The notes: generated by a model from the sequence alone, not told the origin. DNA of 64,000 nt from Labilithrix luteola (GCF_001263205.1 NZ_CP012333.1:7917501-7981500), one strand, 5' to 3'; shown: positions 16,068 through 25,305, numbered from the stretch's first letter. A program made the numbers and translations.

Positions 16068-17132
16068 CTACGGGAAGAACAGCGTTTCGGCTTCGCCGTT
16101 CGCGGCGATCTTGGCGTCTACGACGCGCAGCAGCTCCTTGCGTCGCTCGAGCACGGTGCGAAGCACCTTCTGCGAGAGCAGGGGAGCGCCGGGCGTCTCG
16201 TCGGCGATCGCGATCGCCAGCGCCCGCTCGTCGAGGTTGCGAACGTGCTCGATGAAGCCGCGTGAGAAGCGATCGACGCTCTCGAGGATGCGCGTGTTGC
16301 GCGCGAGTGCATCCTTGGGCGGATTCTCGAAGAACGCGCCGTCGTTGTCGACGAAGAGCAAGAGTCCCTTGCCGCGATCGAAGCCGACGTTCGCGCCGCT
16401 CCAGCGATCCCAGTTGCCGGTGAGGTAGTCGAACGCGACCAGCGTGCTGGTCTGCGCGGCGAGATCCCGCGTTGCGAGCGGGGAACCTGCGTCGGCGTCG
16501 AACGGCTCGTCAGGGATCGCGTTCCCCTTCGCGAGCCATCCGTGCCAGCGACTCCGAAGTGGTTCGGCCTCGAGGGGAAGGAACTCGAGCTTGTCGATCC
16601 AGCCGACGAGGGAGCCCTTCGACTTGCTGTCGCTACCGGTCGCTTCGCTCTTCAGGAGCTCGCCACCGGGGGACGTTTCTCCTCCGAGCGCACCGAGCAG
16701 CTCGGCGCGGTCGAACGTGCGCGCGAATGCCGGCGGCACGTTCACGAGGCCGAGCGCGGACGCCAAGCGGTAGGCGGCAATCTCGCCCTTGTAGCGAAGC
16801 GGACCGCGACGGGAGGCAGGCTTGAAGACGGCCTTCGCGCCGTTCGTGAGCTCCAGTTTGAAGACGACCGACGTGTGCCCGATCGGCTTGGCGGTGCGCG
16901 CCGCTCCCGCGTACTTCGCCGGAAGCTCGCGAATGGCCTCGGGCGCGGACTTCGCTTCGGGCGCCGCCGAGGAAGACCCGGGCGGGGAAGGAGTGCTCGA
17001 TGGCGCCGCGTCGGGCACGGTTGACGAAGCCACGGCCGCACCACTCGCGTCGGGCGCGGTCGATGTGGGCTCGGCATGCCGCGAGCACGCGGCCAGCGCG
17101 AGAGCGCTAAGGAGTCGAAGGGCCCGAGACAC
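16068..17132 (-). CDS. Lipoprotein with Fam20/HipA-like kinase fold
   Basis: About 354 residues. A lipoprotein signal ends LALAACS, followed by a Ser/Thr/Pro/Ala linker of about 55 residues. The body has kinase-like signs: VFKLELTNGAKAVFKPASRRG (candidate ATP-binding Lys in VFKP), RYKGEIAAYRLASALGL (candidate Glu), FDYLTGNWDRWSGANVGFD (catalytic-loop-like Asp and Asn), and LLFVDNDGAFFE (metal-binding-like DND). This order resembles the Fam20/HipA/CotH group of secreted or atypical kinases. The start may be GTG 17132 or TTG 17162; both overlap the end of the upstream hydrolase. A lipid-anchored kinase outside the cytosol would be unusual, as ATP is not expected there. Confidence 0.6.
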   Translation of the reverse strand: MSRALRLLSALALAACSRHAEPTSTAPDASGAAVASSTVPDAAPSSTPSPPGSSSAAPEAKSAPEAIRELPAKYAGAARTAKPIGHTSVVFKLELTNGAKAVFKPASRRGPLRYKGEIAAYRLASALGLVNVPPAFARTFDRAELLGALGGETSPGGELLKSEATGSDSKSKGSLVGWIDKLEFLPLEAEPLRSRWHGWLAKGNAIPDEPFDADAGSPLATRDLAAQTSTLVAFDYLTGNWDRWSGANVGFDRGKGLLLFVDNDGAFFENPPKDALARNTRILESVDRFSRGFIEHVRNLDERALAIAIADETPGAPLLSQKVLRTVLERRKELLRVVDAKIAANGEAETLFFP

Positions 17133-18083
17133 GGTCGATGAACGCCTTGATACGAGAGCCAACCAGGTCGGGCTGCTCGATTGGCGCGACGTGGGTTCCC
17201 CCCGGAACCATCAAGAGCTCGGCGTTCGGGATCAGTTCCGCCATGTGCTCGGAGAGCGAGGCCGGCGTGAACGTGTCCTTCTCGCCCGCCACGATGAGCA
17301 CGGGCACGTCGATCTGCGGCAAGTACTTCTCGGCGCTGTGTTCGCCGGCCGCACGCAGCATCCGAAGGAACATCGGGAAGTCCACGTGCGTCATGTGACG
17401 CAGGTACGGGAGCATGTCTTCTCTCCGCACGTGGTTCGGATCGACGTCGCGCGCCAGAAGGGCCGCCTTCAGCGCCACTTCCGGAGGAATCCGCGACCAG
17501 AGCGCCCGCACGAGGTCGGGCTGCTTGTCGACGATGTCCATCACCTTCGGAAGGATGAGGTCGATGATGGGCATCCCGCGGAAGGACTGGGTGACCTTCC
17601 CGAAGCTGCCGCACATGAGCACGAGCCCGCGCACACGTTCGGGGAAGAGCCTCCACGTCTCCAGCGCGACCTGCGTGCCCATCGAGTGACCGATGATGAC
17701 GCTCGGAGGATCGCCGAGATGGCGTCGCACGCTCATCAAGTCGTGCGCGTGGGCTTCGATGTCGATCCGCGCGGGGTCTACGGGCGCGCCGCTGCGCCCG
17801 TGACCGCGGTAATGCCAGTGGGCAACATCGTGACTTTCACCGATGTCGCCCCATAAGTACTTCCAGATGAAACCGTCGCACAGAATGCCGTCGCAAAAGA
17901 TTGCTCGGACGGCCTGTCCCCCGCCTGTCCCCCCCGAGCAGACGAGCTGTCCTCGCTGGCCGGCGACATGACTCGAAGAAACAGTCGTGTCCCGTCCTCC
18001 GCCGTGACGGTTTCATGCGTTTCCCTCGGGTTCGGAGGTACCGAAGGAGGGAAGAGGGACGGAGGACGAGCGCTTTCGGTCAT
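17107..18083 (-). pseudogene. Alpha/beta hydrolase gene interrupted by an 11-bp tandem duplication
   Basis: The 3' part (to 17107) encodes a clear hydrolase with nucleophile elbow GHSMG, a late Asp in VAGEKDTF and a His in PGGTHVAPIEQP. Upstream, its frame runs back through GHGRSG and WHYRGHG to the duplication at 17912-17933. The matching N-terminus (MTESARPPS..., TAEDGTRLFLRVMSP) lies in another frame starting at 18083. The sequence GCCTGTCCCCC (plus strand) occurs twice in tandem; removing one copy joins the frames as ARGGQAVRAIFCDGILCDG, exactly as in intact homologues. As it stands the product is about 101 residues with no active site. A restart at TTG 17739 is possible but would lack the core. 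Confidence 0.85.
17912..17933. repeat. 11-bp tandem duplication causing a frameshift
   Basis: GCCTGTCCCCC appears twice without a gap (17912-17922 and 17923-17933). One copy is enough for an intact hydrolase frame; 11 bp shifts it by two. Such duplications can revert by slippage. Confidence 0.9.
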
Positions 18084-18188
18084 GCGATAGGCCGAGCGAA
18101 AGAGCAGTGGTTCGAGCGCGAGTGTTTCAACGCGGGTGATCCAACCGATCTGAGAAGTCAGACGAGCTGGTCCAACGGGACGAAGGGC

Positions 18189-18428
18189 TCAGCCCTCGTC
18201 GTCGTCTTCGCCGCCGTCGACCTCGTTGACGCTCGGGAGCTTCTTGATCTCGAGGCGCGAGATCTTCCAGGCGCGCTGGACGACCCACGACAGCGAGCGG
18301 TCGAGGCGAGCGGCCTCTTCCTTGATCTCCTGAAGCATCGACTCGGGGAAGTAGAGACTCTGCTTCCGCTTGTCGGTCTTCGAGCTTTCCGTGCGCAGGT
18401 TCGAAATCGAATCCTTGTCGTTAGCCAA
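18189..18428 (-). CDS. TIGR04563-family small protein (ribbon-helix-helix-like)
   Basis: 79 residues. The core KRKQSLYFPESMLQEIKEEAARLDRSLSWVVQRAWKISR is the hallmark of a small family found almost only in Myxococcota and looks like a ribbon-helix-helix DNA-binding unit. The C-terminus is acidic (GGEDDDEG). The start is a TTG at 18428, chosen because AGGAGG lies 6-7 bp upstream; no nearby ATG fits. Just upstream, the leader carries an 8-bp unit (GGGCGGTA) repeated in tandem. It probably regulates genes, perhaps itself. Confidence 0.85.
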   Translation of the reverse strand: MANDKDSISNLRTESSKTDKRKQSLYFPESMLQEIKEEAARLDRSLSWVVQRAWKISRLEIKKLPSVNEVDGGEDDDEG

Positions 18429-18715
18429 GGCGGCCTCCTTCGATAGGGCGGTAAGGGCGGTAAGGGCGGCCAGGCTCCCACTTGTGCTGACTGCGTGCTG
18501 ACTGCCGCACGCCTGTGAGGATATCAGCCGTATTTGCCCCGTGACCCGACAATGATCCACTTCTCGCGCATTTCCGTAAAGGCTTTTTCGAAGAGCTCCT
18601 CCGCGCACACGCACGCGCGACGGGAAAAATAAGGGTGAGGCCCGATGTGGGATAACGCGAGCACCGGCGTCGCATCGGGCTCGACTCCGCCCAAAGCTCA
18701 CCGCCGCGCTGTAGA

Positions 18716-20266
18716 GTGGCCACCGTGAGCACCACCTCGACCACTCCCGAACGTCCCGCACGTTCCGCTTCTTCCGACTCGCCGCGTCGCGAGCGCGGGC
18801 GCCGGCACGCGCGCCGCCTCCTCCGGTTCCTGGTGCCGACGGTGGCGGCATTCGCCGGAGGCTTGGTGGTCGGTGGCTACCGAGCGGAAGCGACGCCCGA
18901 GCAGCAGAATCCCTACCAGGCGGTCTCCCAGCTCGGTCGCGTGCTCGTGCAAGTCGAGAACCACTACGTCGACCCCGTCGAGCGCGGAAAGCTCGTGGAA
19001 GGCGCCATCAAAGGGATGGTCGAGAACCTCGACCCGCATTCCTCCTACCTTCCGCCCGACGAGTGGAAGCAGTTCCAGAGTGACACCGAGGGCAAGTTCG
19101 GGGGCGTGGGGCTCGAGGTCGACGGACGGGGCGATCGCCTCGTCATCATCGCCCCCATCGAAGGATCACCGGCTGCGCGCGCAGGCCTTCGCAGCGGCGA
19201 CCAGATCATCGCGATCGACGGCGTCGACGTGATGAGCGAGCCGCTCGATCGCGTTGTCAAGAAGATGCGCGGTGCGCCGGGCACGAAGGTGAAGATCACC
19301 GTGCATCGCGAGAGCGGTCGCGGAACGGCCGTGGCGGGGGCACCCGACTCGGGCATCGTTCCCTCGAAGAACGTTGCTGCACCCGACGGCGGAGCGAAGA
19401 GCGAGGATGCCGGTGCGGCCGAGCGCACGGGCCAGACGCTGACCTTCGAGCTGGCGCGCGAGATCATCCACGTCTCGAGTGTCACGGCGAAGCTGCTCGA
19501 GGGGAACATCGCGTACATCCGCCTGAAGCAGTTCCAGGAGCGCACGCACGACGAGATGATGCAGGCTGCCGCGAAGCTTCGCGAAGGAGCGAAGGGGGGC
19601 GCCGTGTCCGGCGTGCTGCTCGATCTGCGCTCGAACCCGGGAGGTCTCGTCGACGAAGCGACCGACATTGCCGACGAGTTCCTCGGCGGAGGTGGCATCT
19701 ACTCCATGCGCCACCGCGGAGAGATCATCGAGGACCTCAAGGCGACTCCGGGCGGAGCGTTCTCGAACGTGCCCGTCGTGGCGCTCGTCAACGAGTGGAG
19801 CGCGAGCGCCAGCGAGCTCCTGGTCGGGGCGCTCCAGGACAACAAGCGCGCGACCGTCGTGGGCGTGAACACGTTCGGCAAAGGCAGCGTGCAGTCGATC
19901 GTTCCGCTGCCCAACGGCGCAGGGCTCAAGCTCACGACCGCGCGGTATTACACGCCAAGTGGCCACGCGATCCAGGCCGACGGCATCCATCCCGACGTCG
20001 TCGTCGAAGTCGGCTCACGGAACGCCCCCGAGCTGCACGTCCTGCGGGAGCGGGACCTCCCCGGTCACCTCGCCGCCGAGGGACCTCAGGGCGGCGCTCC
20101 CACGCGCGATGCAGGGGCCATCGTCGTCGACGGCGGCGTGGCCGAGAACGCCGACCTCGGCAACGGCATCCTGGCGCGTGACATACCCACCGATCCGTCG
20201 TCGTCGTCCGACCCGGTGCTGCGCGCCGGCTACCAGATTCTCCGCGGTCAGTTCGAGAAGCGCTGA
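18716..20266 (+). CDS. S41 carboxyl-terminal processing protease (CtpA/Prc type)
   Basis: 516 residues. A transmembrane or signal segment lies near 40-60 after an Arg-rich, positive N-terminus. A PDZ domain follows at about 120-205 (GVGLEVDGRGDRLVIIAPIEGSPA, ARAGLRSGDQIIAIDGVDV), then the S41 peptidase domain with VALVNEWSASASELL containing the catalytic Ser and NTFGKGSVQSI with the catalytic Lys, and the family block ARYYTPSGHAIQADGIHPD. It degrades or trims periplasmic proteins from their C-termini. There are two close GTG starts (18716 and 18725). About 40 extra residues separate the PDZ and protease domains. It is transcribed divergently from the TIGR04563 gene. Confidence 0.93.
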   Translation: MATVSTTSTTPERPARSASSDSPRRERGRRHARRLLRFLVPTVAAFAGGLVVGGYRAEATPEQQNPYQAVSQLGRVLVQVENHYVDPVERGKLVEGAIKGMVENLDPHSSYLPPDEWKQFQSDTEGKFGGVGLEVDGRGDRLVIIAPIEGSPAARAGLRSGDQIIAIDGVDVMSEPLDRVVKKMRGAPGTKVKITVHRESGRGTAVAGAPDSGIVPSKNVAAPDGGAKSEDAGAAERTGQTLTFELAREIIHVSSVTAKLLEGNIAYIRLKQFQERTHDEMMQAAAKLREGAKGGAVSGVLLDLRSNPGGLVDEATDIADEFLGGGGIYSMRHRGEIIEDLKATPGGAFSNVPVVALVNEWSASASELLVGALQDNKRATVVGVNTFGKGSVQSIVPLPNGAGLKLTTARYYTPSGHAIQADGIHPDVVVEVGSRNAPELHVLRERDLPGHLAAEGPQGGAPTRDAGAIVVDGGVAENADLGNGILARDIPTDPSSSSDPVLRAGYQILRGQFEKR

Positions 20267-20321
20267 GCGCGCGCGGGGAGCCTGACGAAGGCCGTCACGC
20301 TCATTGAAGTGTTCATGTAAG

Positions 20322-20690
20322 ATGGCGCAACCCGTGGACGATCGTGCATCCAGGCGGGCGGCTTTGCTCGCATCGATGGCGCTGCTCGCGTTCAGCGCGC
20401 TCACGGCGCTCGCGATCGTGAGCTGGCTCCATCGTGGACCGGCCGTCTGGACGTGGAAGGGCGTCCTCGCGGCGGGCTGTGCGGTTCTTGCCGTGACGAC
20501 GAGTGCGCTCGTTTGGAGGCTGCCTTCGCGGACGCACGCCGTCATCGGTATCGCCATCATGCTGGCGTCGCTCGCGCGCGTCGGTGCACCCAGCGAGTGG
20601 ACGTGGGTGAGCTTCGCGCTCGTGGCGGTGACGTTCGTGTTGCTAATGCCGCTCGTGCACGCCGCCATCGTCTTGCGCGACGACGAATGA
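20322..20690 (+). CDS. Small integral membrane protein
   Basis: 122 residues with about four hydrophobic stretches (near 13-33, 43-60, 68-85 and 92-115) and a charged DDE end. It has no catalytic or metal motif. The ATG at 20322 starts MAQPVDDRASRR, a positive N-terminus before the first helix; a longer version from 20304 is possible. Unknown function. Confidence 0.6.
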   Translation: MAQPVDDRASRRAALLASMALLAFSALTALAIVSWLHRGPAVWTWKGVLAAGCAVLAVTTSALVWRLPSRTHAVIGIAIMLASLARVGAPSEWTWVSFALVAVTFVLLMPLVHAAIVLRDDE

Positions 20691-20748
20691 GCACGCGATG
20701 AGTGGCGACCAGCGCGCGTCGACCAGCGGTGGGTGAGGGCGGCGGCGC

Positions 20749-21489
20749 CTATCCGCGGATGCGAATTGCGTAGGTCAGCTTCGCGACGCTCTTCAGGACG
20801 TTCGGCACGCGCTTGAAGAGGTTGATCGACGGCGGGCGCTTCTCGATGACGCGCACCGGAACTTCCTTCGTGCGCACGCCGCCGCGGTCCGCGCGGATGA
20901 CGAACTCGCTGGCAAAGACGTCCTTGTCGACCAGACACGCGCGAACCACGTCGAGCAGGGCATCGCGACGGAAGGCCTTGAGGCCGTGCGTGTCCGTCCC
21001 GCGGAAGCCGAGCAGCAAGCGCAACATCGTCGAATACGCGATGCTCGCCGCGTGACGAATCACCGGACGGTCGTCCTCGGCGCCCTCGGCCAGCTTCGAG
21101 CCGATGACGAGGTCGGCTTCGCCGGTCTCGAGGATCTCGACGGCGCGGCGGTGGAAGTCGGCGTCGCAGAGGTCGATCTCGTCGCAGATGACGAGGTCAC
21201 CGCGCGCGAGCAGGATGCCCTGCTTCATGGCCTTGCCGTAGTTCGGCTCGCCCATGCTGATGATCTTCACCTGGCCGCTCTCGGCGTTTCCGTACTTGGT
21301 CGCGAGCTCCTGCCCGATTTCGACCGTGCGATCCTTCGAGCCGTTCTCGGCGAGGATGATCTCGTACTTCCATCCCATTGGAGCGAGGCGCTCACGAAGG
21401 TCCACGATGGCGGCGTGGAGGATCGCCTCCTCGTTGTAGACGGGGATGACGATGGAGATGTGCGGGTCGCCGCCGTTGTTGTGAGCCAT
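20749..21489 (-). CDS. Family 2 glycosyltransferase
   Basis: Predicted membrane-associated or cytosolic GT-A transferase of 246 residues, like dolichyl-phosphate-mannose-synthase-type enzymes. It has the N-terminal ISIVIPVYNEEAIL, ILAENGSKDRT, the DLVICDEIDLCD acidic loop (DxD-like) and ADLVIGSKLA followed by GTDTHGLKAFRR. There is no transmembrane helix. It is transcribed divergently from the lipoprotein at 21692, with three copies of CGAAAGACG in the gap. Confidence 0.88.
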   Translation of the reverse strand: MAHNNGGDPHISIVIPVYNEEAILHAAIVDLRERLAPMGWKYEIILAENGSKDRTVEIGQELATKYGNAESGQVKIISMGEPNYGKAMKQGILLARGDLVICDEIDLCDADFHRRAVEILETGEADLVIGSKLAEGAEDDRPVIRHAASIAYSTMLRLLLGFRGTDTHGLKAFRRDALLDVVRACLVDKDVFASEFVIRADRGGVRTKEVPVRVIEKRPPSINLFKRVPNVLKSVAKLTYAIRIRG

Positions 21490-21510
21490 GAGTCGGGGGA
21501 TCGAGAGGGT

Positions 21511-21541
21511 CGAAAGACGCGAAAGACGCGAAAGACGCGAA
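21511..21541. repeat. Short tandem repeat CGAAAGACG x3
   Basis: Three perfect 9-bp copies and a partial fourth, 22-50 bp upstream of the glycosyltransferase ATG. A small slippage-prone repeat inside its likely leader or promoter. Confidence 0.8.
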
Positions 21542-21691
21542 CGAAATTAACTCGAACAGTGTGAGCGGGAGGCGTGTTTCGTAAGGTCGCGCCGTACCTT
21601 CGAGCGGCCACTCTTAGTACGTTCGGCACGTAGCCGCCAAGTCGACTCGCTCCCTCGCCTACAAACCGGGCTCGTAGTAGGGTCCGACCCC

Positions 21692-22867
21692 ATGACCCAC
21701 GCCATGGACCGGAGCTCCTCCGGGTCGTCCGCCGTCTGTCACCGCGTTCTCCCCGGTTCTCGTGCTCGCGCATCCCGTGGCAAGCGCTCGTGGGGGACCG
21801 TGGCCGCGGTCGTGCTCGCATTCGCGGGTGTCGTCGCCTGCAACAAAGACGAGGCCAAGCCCATCCCTCAAGAGGAAAAGAAGGCTTCGCCGGTCCCTTC
21901 GGACATGGTCTTCAACGACTTCGTCCCGCAGGGCGGCGGCGGCGGCAATCTTGCCGTGCGCGTCGATGGTGGTGCGCTCGAGGCGGGCGTGGGTGAGGCT
22001 GCGGGCGACGCCAGCTCGGCGGGTGGCGGCGCAGAGACTGCGACCGCGGCGGCCAAGCCGAACGTGACCGACCCCGGCGCCGAGCCGCGCGCGGTTCGAA
22101 AGTACGCGTTCGCGGCCAACAAGCCGGAAAAGCGCGTGCTGACGATCCGTCAGACCATCTCGCAGGGCCCGCAGCAGCAGCAGGCGCCTTCGATCCAGCT
22201 CACCGTCGAGTTCACGGCCAAAGAGGTCAAGCCGACCGGGGCGCGCTTCGAAGTGAAGCTCCTCAAGGTCGATCTCGCCGACAAAGCCGACCCCCAGCTC
22301 GCCCAGATGGTGCAGCAGCAGTTCGGGCAGTTCGCCGGACTGACGGGCACCTTCCAGATTTCCCCCTTCGGGGAAGTGGGGGAGGTCTCGATGGCGGGCA
22401 GCGAGAAAATGCAGCGTGAAGGAGCGGCCGAGATCCTCGGCATGTTCCAGCAGGTCGTCGAGCTCGCGGTGCCGCCGCTCCCTGAAGCGCCGATTGGCGT
22501 CGGCGCGAAGTGGGAGCACGCCGAGCACGGCGCCGAGGGCGGAGAGAACGCGGCCCGCAAGCTCGAGCTCAAAGAGCTCACGCCGGAAGGCGGCACGATC
22601 ACGGCCTCGCTGGAGATGAAGGTGCCGAAGCGCGCCATTCCCGACCCGCGTGCGAAGGGCGCGACGGTCGAAATCAACGCGAGCGGCAACTACACGTACG
22701 CGTTCCGCTTCGATCGCATCGCGACCAAGGTGACCGGCGATCAGGTGCAAAAGCAGTCGATCGAGGTGCCGACCTCGCCCGATCCGAAGGCTCCGAAGCA
22801 GACGATCGTCAAGGAAGCGAAGAGCAAGTACACGATGGAAGCGCCAGGCTCGGAGCCCAAGAAGTGA
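21692..22867 (+). CDS. Predicted lipoprotein, DUF6263-like
   Basis: 391 residues. An unusually long n-region (to about 33) precedes VAAVVLAFAGVVAC, a lipoprotein signal with the Cys at about 50. A Gly/Ala-rich linker leads to a beta-rich domain: FQISPFGEVGEVSM, VVELAVPPLPEAPIGVGAKWEH and MKVPKRAIPDP. The G(V)GAKW element is shared with DUF6263-type proteins. The nearer ATG at 21704 would shorten the n-region slightly. Function unknown; anchored in the outer or inner membrane. Confidence 0.7.
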   Translation: MTHAMDRSSSGSSAVCHRVLPGSRARASRGKRSWGTVAAVVLAFAGVVACNKDEAKPIPQEEKKASPVPSDMVFNDFVPQGGGGGNLAVRVDGGALEAGVGEAAGDASSAGGGAETATAAAKPNVTDPGAEPRAVRKYAFAANKPEKRVLTIRQTISQGPQQQQAPSIQLTVEFTAKEVKPTGARFEVKLLKVDLADKADPQLAQMVQQQFGQFAGLTGTFQISPFGEVGEVSMAGSEKMQREGAAEILGMFQQVVELAVPPLPEAPIGVGAKWEHAEHGAEGGENAARKLELKELTPEGGTITASLEMKVPKRAIPDPRAKGATVEINASGNYTYAFRFDRIATKVTGDQVQKQSIEVPTSPDPKAPKQTIVKEAKSKYTMEAPGSEPKK

Positions 22868-22940
22868 CGTCTGGACGCATCCCGTCCGTTGACAGCTGGC
22901 GCTCGCCGTACGAGGAAAGGTTTTTGACGGAGGACGTGCG

Positions 22941-23507
22941 ATGGCCGAAGGCTTGAACAAGGTGATGTTGCTCGGGAACCTTGGGGCGGATCCGGAGCTG
23001 AAGATGACGGCGGGCGGACAGGCCGTCCTCAAGCTGCGCCTCGCGACGACGGAGACGTACCTCGACCGGAACAACTCCCGTCAGGAACGCACCGAGTGGC
23101 ACTCGGTCACGCTCTGGGGCAAGCGCGGCGAAGCGCTCGCGAAGTTCCTCTCGAAGGGCGAGCGTATCTTCGTCGAGGGATCGCTCCGCACCTCGAGCTA
23201 CGAGAAGGACGGCGAGAAGCGCTACCGCACCGAAATCAACGCCACGAACGTCATCCTCGCCGGTCGCGCAGGTCGCGGCGCGGGCGATGAGATGGGTGGG
23301 GGCGGTGGTGGAGGCGGCGGCTTTGGCGGGGGCGGGGGCGGCGGAGGCGGCGGAGGCGGCGGCGGCTTCGAGCGTCGCGCTCCCTCGCGCTCCGGAGGCG
23401 GAGGCGGCGGTGGCTTCGAAGGTGGCGGCCGCGGCGCGCCTGCCTCGGCGCCCCCTGCGGATGACTTTGGCGACTACCCCGGCGGTGACGACGAGATTCC
23501 GTTCTGA
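22941..23507 (+). CDS. ssb: Single-stranded DNA-binding protein
   Basis: 188 residues. An OB-fold domain spans 1-110 with GLNKVMLLGNLGADPE, TEWHSVTLWGKRGEALAKFLSKGERIFVEGSLR and a Tyr/Arg-rich tail. A very Gly-rich linker (about 115-160, GC-rich and repetitive at DNA level) leads to the conserved acidic tip DDEIPF that recruits replication and repair partners. It binds ssDNA as a tetramer. Promoter and leader lie in the 73-bp gap after the lipoprotein. It precedes rpmE by 150 bp containing two hairpins. Confidence 0.97.
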   Translation: MAEGLNKVMLLGNLGADPELKMTAGGQAVLKLRLATTETYLDRNNSRQERTEWHSVTLWGKRGEALAKFLSKGERIFVEGSLRTSSYEKDGEKRYRTEINATNVILAGRAGRGAGDEMGGGGGGGGGFGGGGGGGGGGGGGGFERRAPSRSGGGGGGGFEGGGRGAPASAPPADDFGDYPGGDDEIPF

Positions 23508-23521
23508 GTCGTTGTCGTTAC

Positions 23522-23577
23522 GGTCGCTCTTTCGCGACCCGTTTCGTGAGCTTGGGGCCTGCTGTGCTTGCAGGCCC
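23522..23577 (+). terminator. Two adjacent hairpins between ssb and rpmE
   Basis: GGTCGC/GCGACC (23522-23539, 6-nt loop) and GGGCCTGC/GCAGGCCC (23555-23577, 7-nt loop). Neither is followed by a clear U tract, so they may be weak terminators, or leader structures for the L31 gene that starts 80 bp later. Confidence 0.45.
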
Positions 23578-23657
23578 TGACTCCTTCCGCTAAGAACGGC
23601 GACCCCTCCTATCAGTCCTACTTCCGGACTGCTTCGACGGAGGATTGAGGAGAAGTC

Positions 23658-23900
23658 ATGAAGGAAGGCATTCACCCGGATTACCCGGCGTCGACCGTCA
23701 ACTGCGCCTGCGGCAACTCGTTCGTCACCAAGTCCACGCGCGGCGACATGCAGGTCGACGTTTGTGCGGCTTGCCACCCGTTCTACACGGGCACCCAGAA
23801 GCTCATCGACGCGGCGGGCCGCGTTGACCGCTTCCGCAAGCGTTACGAGACCGCGAAGAAGCCTGCTGCTGCCAAGGCGGCTGAGCCGAAGGCGGAGTAG
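23658..23900 (+). CDS. rpmE: 50S ribosomal protein L31, zinc-binding (C+) form
   Basis: 80 residues. MKEGIHPDYPASTVNCACGNSF starts the protein; cysteines at 16, 18, 37 and 40 (CAC and CAAC) are the zinc ligands of the C+ type, so this is the zinc-replete form. The end is extended with a Lys/Ala/Pro/Glu tail. A GAGGAGAAG sits 6-10 bp before the ATG. It is followed by a DUF1385 gene and prfA, a conserved order in many bacteria. Confidence 0.96.
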   Translation: MKEGIHPDYPASTVNCACGNSFVTKSTRGDMQVDVCAACHPFYTGTQKLIDAAGRVDRFRKRYETAKKPAAAKAAEPKAE

Positions 23901-23934
23901 CGTCCTTCGGGGACGTGCGTAAAGTTGAAGCAGC

Positions 23935-25206
23935 ATGTCTGAAGCGCTTCCGTCCGCTAGTTCCCCGAAGAGCAACTCGAGTGTGCCTGCCCGTCCTTAT
24001 ATCGGCGGGCAGGCCGTGCTCGAGGGCGTGATGATGCGCTCGCCCACGTCCTTCGCGGTCGTGGTGCGACGTCGTGACGGCTCTCTGCACGTGCGTGAGA
24101 AAGGGATGCCCGACGGTCGCACGGGCGCGGCGAAGTTGCCGCTCGTCCGCGGTGTCGCGTCCCTCGTCGAGAGCCTCAAGCTCGGAGGTGAAGCCCTTCG
24201 CTTCTCTGCCGAGCAGATGGAGCGCGATTTCGACGAGCAAGAGAAAGAAGAGGCCGCCAAGGCAAGCAGCGCGGCCAAGAAGACTGGCATCGGCGCAGGC
24301 GCCCTGCGGATGCTTCAGGCGATCGCGTACACGCTCTTCTTGCTGATCTCCGCGGATGACGGAGGCGAGCCAGCGGGCTCGAGCGGAGAGGTGATCGAGC
24401 CGGTCGCTTCGCCCAACGACGCGCAGCCCGAGAAGGAGAAGGCCTCGAAGGGCCCCATGGGCCTGATGCTCGTCGTGATGGTCGTCTTCCTCATCGCCCT
24501 GCCGCAGGCCGCGGCTGCGGGGATGAACAAGCTTTTGAAGTTTGGTCTCGAGGTCCAGTCGCCCGGTTTCCAGGCCATGACGGGCGCCTTCAAGCTGACC
24601 ATCGTGATCGGCTATCTGTTCGTCATTCGTCGGTTTTTGCCCGACATCCGGCGCGTGTTCCAGTACCACGGCGCCGAGCACAAGACGATCAGCACCTACG
24701 AAGCCAACGAGCCGCTCACGGTGGCGAACGCGCGTGCGAAGACCACGCTCCATCCGCGCTGCGGAACGACGTTCCTCGTCATGGTGGCGCTCGTGTCGAT
24801 CCTCGTCTTCACGGCGGTCGGTGGCTTCTTGCCGAAGATTCAGACTGGCAAGGTCCTGCTCGACAACGTGATCTTCTTCGCCGAGAAGCTTCCGTTCTTG
24901 CCGCTCATCGCGGCGGTGACGTTCGAGATCCAGCGGGTGTTCGCGCGCTACTGCACAACGGGGCCGCTCCGCGTGCTGCTTTGGCCGGGTTTCCTCTGCC
25001 AGAAGATCACGACGATCGAGCCCGACGACGAACAGCTCGAAGTCGCGCTCGCTTCGCTCCGCGTCACGCTCTTCCGCGAGGAAGGCATCGAGAAGTCGGT
25101 CGTGCCGGCGGTGACGGCCGCGGGGCAGGCACCCGCTCCGGCGGACGTGCGCTACCGCAGCTTCGACGTGCTCATGAAGTCAGCGCGTCTGCGTCGCGCC
25201 GCCTGA
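23935..25206 (+). CDS. DUF1385 (YqhQ-like) membrane protein
   Basis: 423 residues. YIGGQAVLEGVMMRSP opens the domain near residue 22; FQYHGAEHKTISTYE near 242 and TLHPRCGTTFLVMV near 272 give conserved His/Glu/Cys residues suggesting metal-dependent chemistry. Two or more hydrophobic helices lie near 178-198 and 278-296, with others toward 320. About 70 residues of Lys/Glu-rich sequence after the first 75 residues are probably a cytosolic insertion. The family is often encoded between rpmE and prfA, as here, but its reaction is not established. Confidence 0.93.
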   Translation: MSEALPSASSPKSNSSVPARPYIGGQAVLEGVMMRSPTSFAVVVRRRDGSLHVREKGMPDGRTGAAKLPLVRGVASLVESLKLGGEALRFSAEQMERDFDEQEKEEAAKASSAAKKTGIGAGALRMLQAIAYTLFLLISADDGGEPAGSSGEVIEPVASPNDAQPEKEKASKGPMGLMLVVMVVFLIALPQAAAAGMNKLLKFGLEVQSPGFQAMTGAFKLTIVIGYLFVIRRFLPDIRRVFQYHGAEHKTISTYEANEPLTVANARAKTTLHPRCGTTFLVMVALVSILVFTAVGGFLPKIQTGKVLLDNVIFFAEKLPFLPLIAAVTFEIQRVFARYCTTGPLRVLLWPGFLCQKITTIEPDDEQLEVALASLRVTLFREEGIEKSVVPAVTAAGQAPAPADVRYRSFDVLMKSARLRRAA

Positions 25207-25305
25207 CTCACGAACAGCGCGGACTCGTGACTTGCGCGAACTGGCGCTTTTCCAGCGCCGCGCGCAGCGCCTGCGACGTCGAGCCGTGGTAGGCTCGGCG
25301 TTCGG

